From Amaranthus tricolor (Eukaryota; Streptophyta; Magnoliopsida; Caryophyllales; Amaranthaceae): 64,000 nt of DNA. This document shows positions 23,793 to 34,425 of this stretch, piece by piece. A program made the position numbers and the translations under genes. Position 1 is the first letter of the stretch. Each line of letters begins with the position of its first letter. The notes below the pieces were generated by a model. The model was not told the DNA's origin, did not search any database, and saw only the letters and a list, made by a program, of their open reading frames with translations. The stretch covers positions 8,033,485-8,097,484 of the forward strand of contig NC_080058.1 in the NCBI RefSeq assembly GCF_026212465.1, written 5' to 3'.

Positions 23793-24611
23793 TAGAGGTG
23801 ATCATGGGCGGCCCGGCCCGCCGGTCCGGTCCAACTCGGCCCGAAAAAGTGAGGGTTTGGGGTGTCAAAATATGGCCCGATGGGCGGGTTTGGGTAGAAA
23901 ATAAGTGGCCCGATTTTTTTTGGGACGGGTTTGGGATTTGGTGTTTGGCCCGCAGGCCGCCCGGCCCCGCCCGGCCCGAAAAAGTGTGTGTTCATGATTT
24001 GCATTTTAATTTTGTTTTATATTATGTATAATATGTAACAATTGTATTTGATTATTTCAATTATTTTTAATTTGTGTTTTAAATTATGTATAATATGCAA
24101 CAATTGTATTTGTAATTTTGTGAATTTCTTTGTCTTTTTTGGTTTTATTTATTTTAGTTTTATATTTTTATTTTTTTGGTTATTTACAAATACGGTGATT
24201 GATTAGAAATTATTAAATAAAAAAATGAGAGTTTTTAATTTAAAGCATTATTGATGAGTGCTTTAAGTTATAGTGAAATAATTATGGTTATCTTAAAATT
24301 AATTTAAAATAAAAAAATAGAAGAAATTGTTTGATACAACACTGCAAGCAGCAGGAGGGAGGCAGGGACCATGAGTTTGTCATTTATATTGGCTGCTTTA
24401 ATCTCTTTAGATTTTCAATACTTCATAATAGTACCTTTTAGATTGGATAAATAAATTTTACATAAAAATTTAAAAATTATAAAGTTATTTAAATTTTACA
24501 TAAAATATATAAATAATATATAACATAGGCCCACAAAAGCCCGCACAGTACGGGTTTGGGCAAGAACTTTTTGGCCCGGCCCGAACCCGGCCCGGTGTTT
24601 GATCACCTCTA
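23793..24611. mobile_element. hAT-2: short non-autonomous hAT element
   Basis: 819 bp with 12-bp terminal inverted repeats TAGAGGTGATCA / TGATCACCTCTA and a perfect 8-bp target duplication CTATAATG (23785-23792 and 24612-24619). The ends are rich in GGCCCG/CGGGCC motifs in both orientations. The middle is AT-rich and noncoding. The short frames in the GC-rich ends are not genes. Confidence 0.95.
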
Positions 24612-24619
24612 CTATAATG

Positions 24620-24912
24620 ATAAAACCCGCACCAATTATTTTTTCTCCTAAAATGATGGCAACCACAACAAATGCACAGTAAACTATACACTCAAATAAA
24701 TAAAGTTTGTAAAAATAAATTAAACAATAAATGAATTCCAAACAATCCAAATTAATTCAAGTAAAACATTAAATTACTCCTACTACTGTCCTACATTTCA
24801 ATACTTCATCAATTATTACATTATTATATTACATACTGATACTACCCCATCCATTAGAGATTTTCCCCGTAAATTATTTTCTTTATTTTTTTATCTAATG
24901 GCGCAAATTAGG
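24620..24912. other. 3' flank of the second RING-H2 gene
   Basis: AT-rich DNA with no features recognised. Confidence 0.35.

Positions 24913-24949
<37 letters not shown>
24913..24949. repeat. 37-bp poly(A) run next to a stop codon
   Basis: Thirty-seven consecutive A on the plus strand, three bases beyond the TGA of the minus-strand RING-H2 gene. In that gene's transcript it would be a U-tract at the very start of the 3' untranslated region. Confidence 0.97.
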
Positions 24950-24952
<3 letters not shown>

Positions 24953-24953
<1 letters not shown>

Positions 24954-25393
24954 CAAGAAGCGGGCCAGCAAAATCTAGAGAAGAGCCGACCCGGTTTAGG
25001 AAGAACAATAGCCCGACAACAAGGACACGTGGAATGAGTCCTAAGCCAAGAGTCAACGCAACCAGAATGAAACACGTGTCCACATCTAGGCATAGAACGC
25101 AGCGTTTCATGTTCCCTAAAAACCGCCAAACAAATGACGCACACATTCATCCCACGGCACAACTTCTTTCCTTGAGCGAGGGTGTAGGTAAACGTCATTA
25201 ACGAATCAATCACCGTCTGATCAACGCCACGTGGCCCACCGGAAAACGGATCTTCAATATTGGGATTGGGATCCACTCGACGCTTGCAACAACATTTTGT
25301 AAGTAAAAGGAAGACAAGAAAGATGGTAATGGAAGTTGCCATTGCAAGGATTAGAGAGAAAATGATCCAAGAGAGTGTATGAGAAATTGGCAT
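24953..25393 (-). CDS. RING-H2 finger protein, ATL-type E3 ubiquitin ligase
   Basis: A single-exon gene of 146 residues from the ATG at 25393. A membrane segment (about residues 9-33) is followed by CCCKRR. The RING-H2 finger is complete: C85-x2-C88-x15-C104-x-H106-x2-H109-x2-C112-x10-C123-x2-C126, with Trp116. There is a short basic tail. Spacing and layout match the ATL family of membrane-anchored E2-dependent ubiquitin ligases. It shares the layout, a VDPN motif after the membrane segment, VID before the linker and the finger spacing with the gene at 4667-5176. The two lie in the same orientation, so an old tandem duplication now separated by transposons is plausible. The frame is intact. 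The Cys triplet after the membrane segment could be lipid-modified, which is a guess. Confidence 0.9.
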
Positions 25394-25464
25394 TTCTTTT
25401 GGGTTAAAAAGATTTTAAATTGATAGTCGGATCGGATTAATTGGGTGGTCTTTGTTATAATTAT

Positions 25465-25495
25465 TGAAAATGATGATGATGATGATGATGATGGT
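25465..25495. repeat. (GAT)n run upstream of the second RING-H2 gene
   Basis: Nine or so GAT/ATG triplets, about 70 bp upstream of the ATG and probably within its leader. Confidence 0.85.
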
Positions 25496-25679
25496 GAGAG
25501 TTTGGGGTGAATGGTGATTGGAGAGAATTGAAGTTTTGGTAAGGGTTCTTTTTCTGATTTGTGAAATAATTGAAGTTGATTTCGTGTCGTAGTGTAGTGA
25601 TGGAGATTGGAGAGGGTTTATGTTGAATTAGCCTATGTTTGTTATGTTGACACATGTATCTCAATTTTTCGTTCGGCCT

Positions 25680-26085
25680 ATTCTAGTAAGCACCAATTAT
25701 GACACAAGACGAGTTGTAAATTTTTTTTCTATAAAATAACACTCAACTCTTGGAAAATTAACTATAGTAATATTATAGGGATAAAAACATTTAATTTCCG
25801 TTAAATTTTGGTAAAAGTCATAAATACCCCTAATAAATCCCAAATTTTTTCCACAAAGGAAAATTAACTACAGTAACATTTTTCGTTAAATTTAATTTCC
25901 ATTAAGTTGGGCTTTACATTTGGAATTTATTAGGGGCATTTATGACTTTTAACAAAATTTATGGAAAATAAACCTTTTTACTTTCATAATATTACTGTAG
26001 TTAATTTTTTAAGAGTTGAACGCTTAAGAATTGCTACCACCTGCCTTTTGCAAGAGTTGGTGCTTACCATATAGAATATCCCATT
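25680..26085. mobile_element. Inverted-repeat (MITE-like) element
   Basis: The outer arms TATTCTAGTAAGCACCAA (about 25679) and TTGGTGCTTACCATATAGAATA (about 26057-26078) are complementary. So are the inner arms around the motif GTAGTTAATTTTCC and AAAGTCATAAAT..CCCCTAATAAA. The whole 400 bp is close to a palindrome. No clear target duplication was seen, so the ends are approximate. It lies in the 5' flank of the RING-H2 gene. Confidence 0.7.
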
Positions 26086-26089
26086 AAAA

Positions 26090-26945
26090 TATACCCATTC
26101 ATTTCTATATTATGAATACTACTAGAGCTAAACAAAGTTTAGTCTAAGTCGCAAATTAAATCAAATTAAACCGTAGTTTTAATATTTGGTCTGATCTAAG
26201 GGTTAAACGGTTTGGTATAGTTTTTTTCAAAAAACAATTACGGTTTATGGTATGATCTCGATCTTTTATTTTTTAGTCTAGTCCGCAAACCGTACTATGA
26301 TCGAAAATCATAAATTTTCTTAAAAAAATAGGTTACTACCTAAATATTTCGAGATGTAGTTATTTTTATTAATAATATATACGTAAATGATGCAGATGCA
26401 ATCAATTAATTCTAAATTATTATATTTTGTGTTTATAGGTGCAAAATATTTGCATAAACACATATTAATTTGGAAAAAAATTAAAAAAAATTGTGGAGCA
26501 TATCGTTGTAGAACGGTTTGGTCTGGTTCTGTTTGGTGATTTAAATAGTCCGATCCAATCTGAAAATCTTTCAGACCAAAATTTTTGGTTTGGTCTAATT
26601 TTAGTATCAAATCAAACCATGTGCACCCGGGGATTTTACTTATGTACTTGTAGTTAGAGTTGTTCAATAGAGGCTACCCATTAGGGTTGACCTATTCGAC
26701 TCGAAAAAATAGATGGGTTTGAATAAAAATCTACTATATATACCATTAGAAATTTAAAGTAGTGACATTTAAATTAAGTGTCATTAAATATATCCCACTA
26801 GAATTAAATTATGTTATATTGATACTCTAAGTGTCCAAACTCTAAGTTTATAGTCTATTTACTTTGATAGTCCATCAATGTGGATATTTACGGTTGGTCT
26901 CCTGAGAGAACACGTTAACTTATTCTTGATCCCTACTTCATATAC
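26090..26945. other. Intergenic, possible old hAT remnant
   Basis: Contains scattered copies of AAACCGTA and TTTGGTTTGGTCT in both orientations, as in subterminal regions of non-autonomous hAT elements. No paired ends were found. Confidence 0.35.
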
Positions 26946-27265
26946 ACTTAATAACTACTTGAGGTACCACAATCCCCTACTTGAAGTATTCTAAACCCCT
27001 AATCGACGCCTCATAAACCCCTACTTGAGTTACATTAAACCCCTACTTGCTATCACCTAAACACCAACTTGTTGTATTCTAAAGTCTAACTTAGCAAGGT
27101 GTAAAACCCTACTAAATATGGTGAAAAAAACCCTTCCTGATACGTTTTAAAACCGCAACTTTAGTTATTCTAAATAACTATTTGATGTAACATAAATGTC
27201 TACTTGAGGTATACTAAATGTCTACTTGACTTATCTTAAATGCTTACTTAAGATATCCTAAAACC
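26946..27265. repeat. Degenerate minisatellite, unit about 25-27 bp
   Basis: About a dozen imperfect copies of CTACTTGAGGTATYCTAAAYCC, drifting along the array. It ends directly at the target site of the gypsy solo LTR. Confidence 0.75.
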
Positions 27266-27270
27266 TTGAC

Positions 27271-29489
27271 TGTAACATTTGAGAAATTAAAATTTTTAGA
27301 ATTGGAGAATTAAAAATTAATATTAGAATGAGAATTATTTTGGATTGAGTCGGATAATTTATTTCGGGCTAAGATAACGAGGAAACAGATTGGGTCTAAG
27401 TATATGGCGGATATTATAAAATATCTCTTTTAATTTTATTAATTTATTTTCCTTCTCTCCATTTCTTATTTGATTATAAATTTTTTTAATTCTTCCTACT
27501 TTTAATTTGGTAACCGAAAAAGTAAGAAAAAAAAATAATTTGTTGCCTCCATTTCACAAAAAAAATAAAATAAATAAAATTGAAAACCAACACTGGGTTC
27601 ATGACCTTCTTCTTTCTTTGAACAATTGCAACTATCACCTTCAATTCTTTGTGAATTTTCTAAACCCTCAATCTGTATTTTGTTCATCCTTTTCCTCTAA
27701 ATTTCGCAGCCTTCTCCCTCAAATTACTCTGAAAAATTCGAGTATAGAACAATAGCTTTACTGCTTTTCGTTCCTTGCCATTTTTGCATGAAAACTTTTC
27801 TCAATGAACAACAATGGTGTCGGTTTAAATTAGTTGAACAGAAAGCACCACCTTCACGCCATTGTTGCAGTTGAACTCCATTGAAACAATATCAAGTCTC
27901 TTATTTCTTCTTATCTTTAATCTACGAAAAACCGCACTTCTGTCCTTGATTTACGAAAGAAGACAAGTTAATTCTTTTCTTTTCTATGATCCAGGTTCAA
28001 AAGTTTTCTTTTCTTTTAATTTTGCTTTCTATGAATTACTTGTTTCAATTTTCAAATATAAATCTCCCTAATCATAAGTAATTGATTTCAAGACTAATTA
28101 TATGTGGCTGTTTAAATTAGAGTAGTGAACTTTGTCTTGATTGATGTTAATTAGATGAATCTTGGGATATTTGTATTGATTTAAAGAAATATTGAGATTA
28201 TAGACTTTGTTGATATTATTTGTGAAGAATTCATGTTGGGTTAAAATTGTTTGATATTGATCATTAATAGGAAATGATGAAATTATTGAGAGTATGAATT
28301 TTGTTGGAAAAGGGTTAATATTAGGGGAAGTATTGAACAATTGGAATCCTTAGAATGAATTAGGAGTATTCTTGATTTTTGGTATGAATGTACATACAGT
28401 GTTTATTTGGAAAATATAAAGAGATCAATTAGAGAAGCGAGTAATCTTTAAAAGAAGTTAAACAAGTCTAGATTGCGTTATAATATTTTGATGATATATG
28501 GAGTGTTTATGTTAGAAGTGCACAATCCTTTAATGCTTAGAAATGTTAGAATATAATCCTTGATTAAGTCACTGTCTTAGGAGGAGATGTAATAAGTTAC
28601 ATGTTAGATTAGTTGTATCAAACACACCTTAGTGATATTATGTTTTTTGTTATGCTTCAGAAAGATGATTTCTCTATCGAACCATTCTAGTTGATAGTTG
28701 CGTATCAAACTTGACTCCTTGAACTGACAATGATGGTGAGTAGTAGCAGTCCCTTAAAGGGTCTGGCCAGACTACAATTTTGAAAATTGTTTTATAAAAG
28801 CTGTGAATTTTATAATATTGAGACAAATTTGTTATGAATGATTATGCTGATATTGATATGGTCAATGGATCGGGCTCACGAACTGATCATTGACAGAGTA
28901 GAGGGAAAATCTCCCTTATTCCCTATTTTGAGGTTAATTGTCATTCAAATATTGACTAGCCTCACCCAAGAGTGACATAGCCATAAAGCTATGGATGTTC
29001 CTTTCAACTAGACTCCCTGTGCGCACCTAGATCTAGAAAACTGATGTTGCTTTTAAACTTATGATTTGAATTACTGTGTTTTGTTGTTTTGGATTGTTAC
29101 TTCTCATTCAGTTTAACATGACCCCCTATTGTTTCCATCTTTTAGACTGTCTACAGATCGAAACCGGTCGGGAACGATGGGTAAGCGGTGATGATTAGAG
29201 TTATATGGATGTTAAATTGAGATGAGTACGTGAGAAGTTGTAGCTTTGTATTAGGTTTTGGTAAACGTATATTAGACTAGATTGTATTGGTTATGTTGGA
29301 CTTTTATAGTGACTTTTATGATTACTTTGTGTTTTAGTTAGATGTTTGGATTGAGAATTAGCTTATACAACAATGTAATAGAACTGGTGATCCCTTTGCA
29401 CAAGTTTTGCAATTGAGATTTAAGTTTCTTGGGAAATAAACCCCGTGATGACCCTGTTTACTCAGCCAACGGTAAGTCGGGTTGTTACA
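27271..29489 (+). mobile_element. Ty3/gypsy solo LTR, 2.2 kb
   Basis: Starts TGTAACATTTGAG and ends GGTTGTTACA, giving TGTAACA/TGTTACA inverted ends. The 5-bp flanks TTGAC (27266-27270) and CTGAC (29490-29494) differ at one base. The 3' part has the typical sequence (TTTACTCAGCCAACGGTAAG) seen before the end of plant gypsy LTRs. No internal region, PBS or coding frame follows, so it is a solo LTR left by recombination. Short frames inside it (for example 27507-28071) are not genes. Confidence 0.82.
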
Positions 29490-29494
29490 CTGAC

Positions 29495-30970
29495 GAGTAA
29501 GCATGCAGTTACACATTAGTTATCAATTTGTATTTTTTATTTTTTTTATTCTTTTTAAAATTTGGGTCGGCCCTATTGAAGCGGTCTCTTAAATAGACCG
29601 TCTCTTAGAACAATTTGTGTTATTTTTAAGCTTGTATTTTTATTTTTATATCGGTCACGTTTATTAACCTGTGGATGTCGCCCGCTAAGAAAAAGGGTGG
29701 GTTGTGACAAATAAATAAGGTCTGGAATGGCGAGGGGCTTTTAGAAAATCAAACTCGAATTGGATTGAAATAAATAAATCATAGAATTGATTGGTTAAGA
29801 TTGAGAAAAAATAATTTATTGGATAATATAAGAAGAAAAAGAGTGGGTTTATTTCCAAAAAGGCGTAAAATTAGTACGACAAAATAAAATAAAAAATATT
29901 GCAAATTGAGAGGGTTAAAGAGAGTATAAAGTAGTCAAGGTCAGCCCTAAGATTTAGGGCCCAAAACCAAAATATTAATTATGAGGCCTCTCGATATATC
30001 TTCTCTGTTTCATTTTACTAGCAACTTTATGATAAAAATATCACTATGAAATAAAACTAAAAGAATTAAGGAAGTATAATACACATAGATTAAAAAATTC
30101 TTTATCTATAATGTTTGATTTTTGCACCAAAATATGATATAAAATCCAATTATCTAAGAGAAATTTTCAATGGAAAATCGCTATTAACGAAATCTAAATA
30201 AAGAGAATTATCTTTATAGCAACTTAAAAATTAATTTAGTAAATGAATCTACATTTTATTAACACAAGGACAAAACAAAGCATAATTTGAAAAACATTTG
30301 CAAAATTTAAGATTCCCTTAGCCCTAAACAACCAAAACTTATATATTGAAATATTACAACTTTAAAAGGACCATATGATTGGATATTACAAATGTCGAAG
30401 AAACATTATAGGCTCATTTTGACATATTGTTGGATGTGAGTATGACAAACTTCCCTTCCATTGTTATAAATAAGGAGATTGCATCATTTTAAATCTAGCA
30501 AACTATTTTAAATGGAAACAAAGTTAAATTTATATGGTGAGGATCAAAGGATTTAATAATTCAAATGTCAAGGAAGAGGTGTTGAAGGCGTCAGAATTAT
30601 TAAGTATCGGAGTAAGTTGGATTAAAATTCAAGTTATGTTGGCCAACGTGCATAACAAACAAAAATGTATAAGACTATGTCTCAAATGACATATAAGCTC
30701 AAGTTAGATTAAGGAGTTGAGTTATACAAACTCAGGCTGTGTTCGTGTGGCTAATATAGTTGATGTGACTAGATGAGGTAAAGACAGGGCCGGCCCTTGG
30801 ACAGAGTGAGTTGGGGCCATGCCTAGGGTCTACTAAAAATTAAAAGAAATGCAAAAAGTGTCATAAGCAAGCCTCAAACCCCTGACCAATGTGCAAATGA
30901 TTGACGTAATCGGGAAGTTTTGCATAGCTTTGGGCTACATTTGACATAAGGGACAACTAATACGTACAGC
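29495..30970. other. Intergenic, no gene seen
   Basis: Short GGGCC-rich patches at about 29943-29975 and 30787-30830 look like ends of decayed hAT-type elements, but they do not pair convincingly. Confidence 0.4.
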
Positions 30971-31070
30971 TTTGGGCATCCCCTTCATAAATTCAACAAA
31001 AGATGTATGCTTTGGGCATCCCCTTCATAAATTCAACAAAAGATGTATGCTTTGGGCATCCTTCTTAAAA
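30971..31070. repeat. 40-bp tandem repeat, 2.4 copies
   Basis: Two identical 40-bp units (30971-31010 and 31011-31050) starting TTTGGGCATCCCCTTCATAA, then a partial third. Confidence 0.95.
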
Positions 31071-31813
31071 AGTGAAAACCAAGTGCAAGTTTTGGCGGCA
31101 AAAATAAAAAGTAATTCCTATGAGTGTAGTGGATTGCCGACTATTTGACGACCATGTTACATTTTTGTAAGTTTTTAAATATAATGTCATTATTTTCTTC
31201 TCATTTATTTTTATCTTATTATTTTTCCTTTTTAAGAGTCCAATTTAATATATAATTTAAACCACTTATTTTTTAACATGGTCTTTATAGTAACTTTGTA
31301 AATTATCGAACATTCCTTAAAAAGCATTATTATTGTCTATTAATATTCGGCCCAAATAAGGCACAAAATAATGTATCAATCAAGTAATATACACCCAAGT
31401 AAGATACATGCATGCTACAAATTACAGCTCATCTTTTATGAGACCATTTTACTATAAAAGACTTGTTTATATAATTATTTTTTTAATTAATCACTTTAAA
31501 TTTATAAGTAATAGTTTTATCACATTAAATGTATATGGATCAGTCTAATAAAGTTGGTTTCACTGTGAGACTGTCTCATTCAAGAATTTATGACAAATTA
31601 AAACTCAAATCCCATTTGATTTTGTCATTATAGATAGCATATAATCATCCAATGAATCATACTGAGCAATGGTTCCAGTGTTCATTAACAAGAATAAAAT
31701 CAATTTAAACAATAAGCTAGAATATCACATCCCATTACCATTCCCATTCTCCAATATCTCATCTGTTTCAGTCAGACACGAACTGTTACTTTTGTGTACC
31801 AAAAACTGAAAAC
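31071..31813. other. Upstream region of the 31890 gene
   Basis: AT-rich sequence. The promoter of the gene at 31890 must lie in the right part, but no clear TATA box can be singled out. Confidence 0.35.
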
Positions 31814-31855
31814 ATGCAGAGTGGATTTTCATCCTTGATCACTCCTAACCTCTAG
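31814..31855 (+). promoter_or_regulatory. Possible upstream ORF, 13 codons
   Basis: ATG at 31814 to TAG at 31853-31855, encoding MQSGFSSLITPNL. It ends 34 bp before the main ATG. If the transcript starts upstream of 31814 it could reduce translation of the main frame. The transcription start is unknown. Confidence 0.4.
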
Positions 31856-31889
31856 CCTGAATTTTTTCATCATTCTCCCATCATCAAAA

Positions 31890-32531
31890 ATGGCAGAAAA
31901 TCAGCCCATCCCCATGAGCCACAACAGAAACCTGAAAAACCCGACAAATCTTTCACATTCCCGCAGCATTTCTACCATCCCAAACCACCATAAGACCATC
32001 GGTTTCATGCCCAAGTTCCTTCTTAAGACCCTGCATAGGAGGAAACGCTCGGTTTCGAATTCTTCCATCATTAATGGCAACAAAAACATCAAGGATCCCG
32101 CTACGAAAAACAATCAACTTCTGCAACTTATACCTGTGCCTAAAAGAGTAACTGCCATGATGTCTTTTATGTTTAAGAAAGACAAACAGCTTGATCATGA
32201 ACAATGTAAGGATCATAAGCAAGTTTCGAATAAATCGATGCTAAAGGAGGTTCCTAGTAGGCTTGCTAGTACTTCTAAGGATAGTAAATTTGGTGTGGGT
32301 ATTGATTCGAGTGTTGATGAGTTAAGTAGGTCGAAATCAGATAAAAACAGGGAGAATGTTGAAGTGAAAGGGGGGTTTAAGATGAAGAAGATGATGAAGA
32401 TAAGGAATAGGAAGAAAGATCAGTTCGAGCTTTGTAAGAAGAAGATATTGATGGGAGAGAAGTGTAGGCCTCTTCATGGTAGCCTTCATTATGATAAGAA
32501 TGGTGTTTTGGTTGCTGAAGATTTTTCATGA
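31890..32531 (+). CDS. Uncharacterised basic plant protein with conserved C-terminal LCKKKILMGEKCRPL motif
   Basis: A single exon of 213 residues. The start lies in a good plant context (AAAAATGGC). The protein is very rich in Lys, Arg, Ser and Asn and lacks a signal peptide or membrane segment. The N-terminal third is mostly low-complexity. Residues 35-54 have a hydrophobic/basic stretch (GFMPKFLLKTLHRRKR), 135-150 are Ser/Asp-rich, and 163-178 are a Lys/Met-rich block. The last 34 residues contain LCKKKILMGEKCRPL (181-195) and HYDKNG (200-205). I recognise this ending from a small family of uncharacterised plant proteins, but no function is known to me. The basic blocks suggest nucleic-acid or nuclear targeting, which is inference only. 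No frame break; probably a real gene. Confidence 0.78.
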   Translation: MAENQPIPMSHNRNLKNPTNLSHSRSISTIPNHHKTIGFMPKFLLKTLHRRKRSVSNSSIINGNKNIKDPATKNNQLLQLIPVPKRVTAMMSFMFKKDKQLDHEQCKDHKQVSNKSMLKEVPSRLASTSKDSKFGVGIDSSVDELSRSKSDKNRENVEVKGGFKMKKMMKIRNRKKDQFELCKKKILMGEKCRPLHGSLHYDKNGVLVAEDFS

Positions 32532-33157
32532 TTGTTGAAGAATTAACAACAATCCTATTGTTAAAGAGTAAATTCTTGTTCAAGTTCTTAGCTTTTTTTC
32601 TTTTCAATTGTGTGGATTGTGTGGTTCTCTTTGTTTCCTGTGAAGTAATAGTATTATCATTGTATGTTCTGTGTCGTGCGATTTGCAAATCTCTTTGTGT
32701 ATTGTAAAAAAAGGAAAATTATAGTCGGTTTTGAGCTTTTTTGGTCATTATGAACGAATTGTGAATTCGAAAATAAAATTAACTGGTGAATTATACTACA
32801 ATGATCTATTTGTCAATTATTGAAGAATGAATAAAAATTTGTGTGAATAAAATTTCATTGAAGCTGCTTGATAGGTTGCAAACTCGATATATTAGTGTCA
32901 TTTAATGGAATAGTTTACTGCAGATTATTATCGCAGTCTTTAAAATACAGGTTCTTCAATAACATCAAATGTATTGGGATAACATTTGCTGAATTTGTAC
33001 TCAAGATAGAATTTGAAAATAATTTGAGGCAGAATCATACAAATTTCAGAGAATTTATATATAAATGGCCAGGTTTCTTTTAACTTCTCAGGTATACGTG
33101 TACAGATTGCACATTTTCCGACCCTAAGCAGCTGAAAATCACCACATTGCAATCGTA
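32532..33157. other. Gap between the 31890 gene and the PRP38 remnant
   Basis: Holds the 3' region of the 31890 gene and the 3' flank of the minus-strand PRP38 pseudogene. No other gene seen. Confidence 0.4.
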
Positions 33158-33695
33158 TTACACCTTCAATGGTTTTAGCCCAAGGGAGGCACGAATTTTG
33201 TTTGCTGCAGCAATTTCAGGATGGTCTCTTCCATCATCCTTCTTTTTCTTTCTTCTCTTTCTTCTTCTTAAACTCTTCACGAGCACCATTGTCCTCATCT
33301 TCATGCCTTCTGGGACTGAGACTCCGACCATACCTCTTTCGGTCCCCATCAGGTCATCACGGTGTCTGCGATCCCTACTTCTACTTCGGCTTCTGGAGTG
33401 GCTTTTCTGCCTAGCACGATCCACCTATCATGCCTATCCCTTTCCCTACCTTCTCTGTCTCTATCATGGCCATACTAATTTTCCTCTCTGATGCTACAAT
33501 AATTGCGGTTTCGGTCCTGATGAGTCTTGATGATCTCTATCTCTGTCTCTGTCCGTATTCCTGTCCCTGTGTTTGTCCCTGTCCCGATCCCTATCCCTGT
33601 ACCTGTCCCTGTCCCGTCCTCTTCCATGTTCTCTATCGTAATCATAAATCACGATCATAGTCCCTATCTCTGATAAGCAAAACAACATCAAGTAG
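33158..33695 (-). pseudogene. PRP38: PRP38-like pseudogene, 3' exon (RS domain and C-terminus)
   Basis: The minus strand encodes an Arg/Asp dipeptide tract (RDRDRYRDRDRDRDKHRD, about 33600), then SHSRSRSRSRDRRHRDD (about 33400) and KKKKDDGRDHPEIAAANKIR. It ends ASLGLKPLKV and a stop at 33158-33160. This is the Arg-Ser-rich tail and conserved ending of plant PRP38, a U4/U6.U5 tri-snRNP-associated pre-mRNA splicing factor. The frame shifts between about 33430 and 33500, and the exon's acceptor side is duplicated (33654-33736). The matching 5' exons lie at 53148-54409 in the same orientation; the 16.6-kb gypsy element separates them. The exon between them (after the KKR junction) was not found. 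Confidence 0.82.
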
Positions 33696-33736
33696 ATCAT
33701 AGTCCCTATCCCTGATAAGCAAAACAACATCAAGTC
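33654..33736. repeat. Duplicated 41-bp segment spanning a splice acceptor
   Basis: Two nearly identical copies of GATCATAGTCCCTATCYCTG ... ACATCAAGT, each holding the minus-strand acceptor TTGCTTATCAG and the first codons of the PRP38 RS exon. Confidence 0.85.
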
Positions 33737-34425
33737 AATGTATACCATATTCTGTTCATCAAAGGCGTTGTTTAAGACTAAAAATAAATACAACAGAAGA
33801 GCAGTTTGCAGAGAAATGTTTGAGAGGAGATAAGAATATTCCTTATTAAACAAATGGGCTTAAAAAAATTAAAACATGTATGACCATACTTATCAGCTGC
33901 ACACTGCGAGTGCAGAGAAACCTGGCAGGATCTTCAAATTTCACTTTTGAAAGCTGCTTTAACCCTATGCATGGCAGCAAATACCATAGCATGGTCTCCA
34001 TCGAATGGTGAGTGTGTGATCAGTGTGTCGTTTGCCAAAAGATTGAAGATAACAGCTTATGTATGACAACTGCACATGAATCAAACGAAGCATCAAAGTT
34101 ACTCATGAGTTAATGTACACCATATTCCATTCATCCAATGCATTTTTTAAGACTAAAAGTTAAGCCAACAGAAAAACACTTTGCACAGAAATGTTTCAAA
34201 ACATATCAGAATACTAGTAAGCTTATTGAACAAGGATAAAACATTTTAAACATGTATGACCCATCATACTTCTCATCTGCACACTGCCAGTGCAGAGAAA
34301 CCTGGCAGGATCATCAAATTTTGCTTTTGGAAGCTGCTCTTAACCTATGCATGGCAACAAATAACATGCATGATCTTCATAGAATGATGCGAGTGTGTGC
34401 TCGATGTGTCATCTTCCATATGACA
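33737..34425. repeat. Diverged tandem duplication, period about 375 bp
   Basis: Copy A (about 33737-34045) and copy B (about 34112-34425) share a series of landmarks, for example GCAGAGAAATGTTT, CAGAGAAACCTGGCAGGATC and TATGCATGGCA. They lie in what was a PRP38 intron. Confidence 0.8.

Noticed and set aside
23777..24031. Frames in GGCCCG-rich DNA
   Set aside because: They are the subterminal repeats of the non-autonomous hAT-2.
33494..33853. Separate Arg/Asp-rich gene
   Set aside because: It is the RS exon of the PRP38 pseudogene with intron sequence read through upstream.
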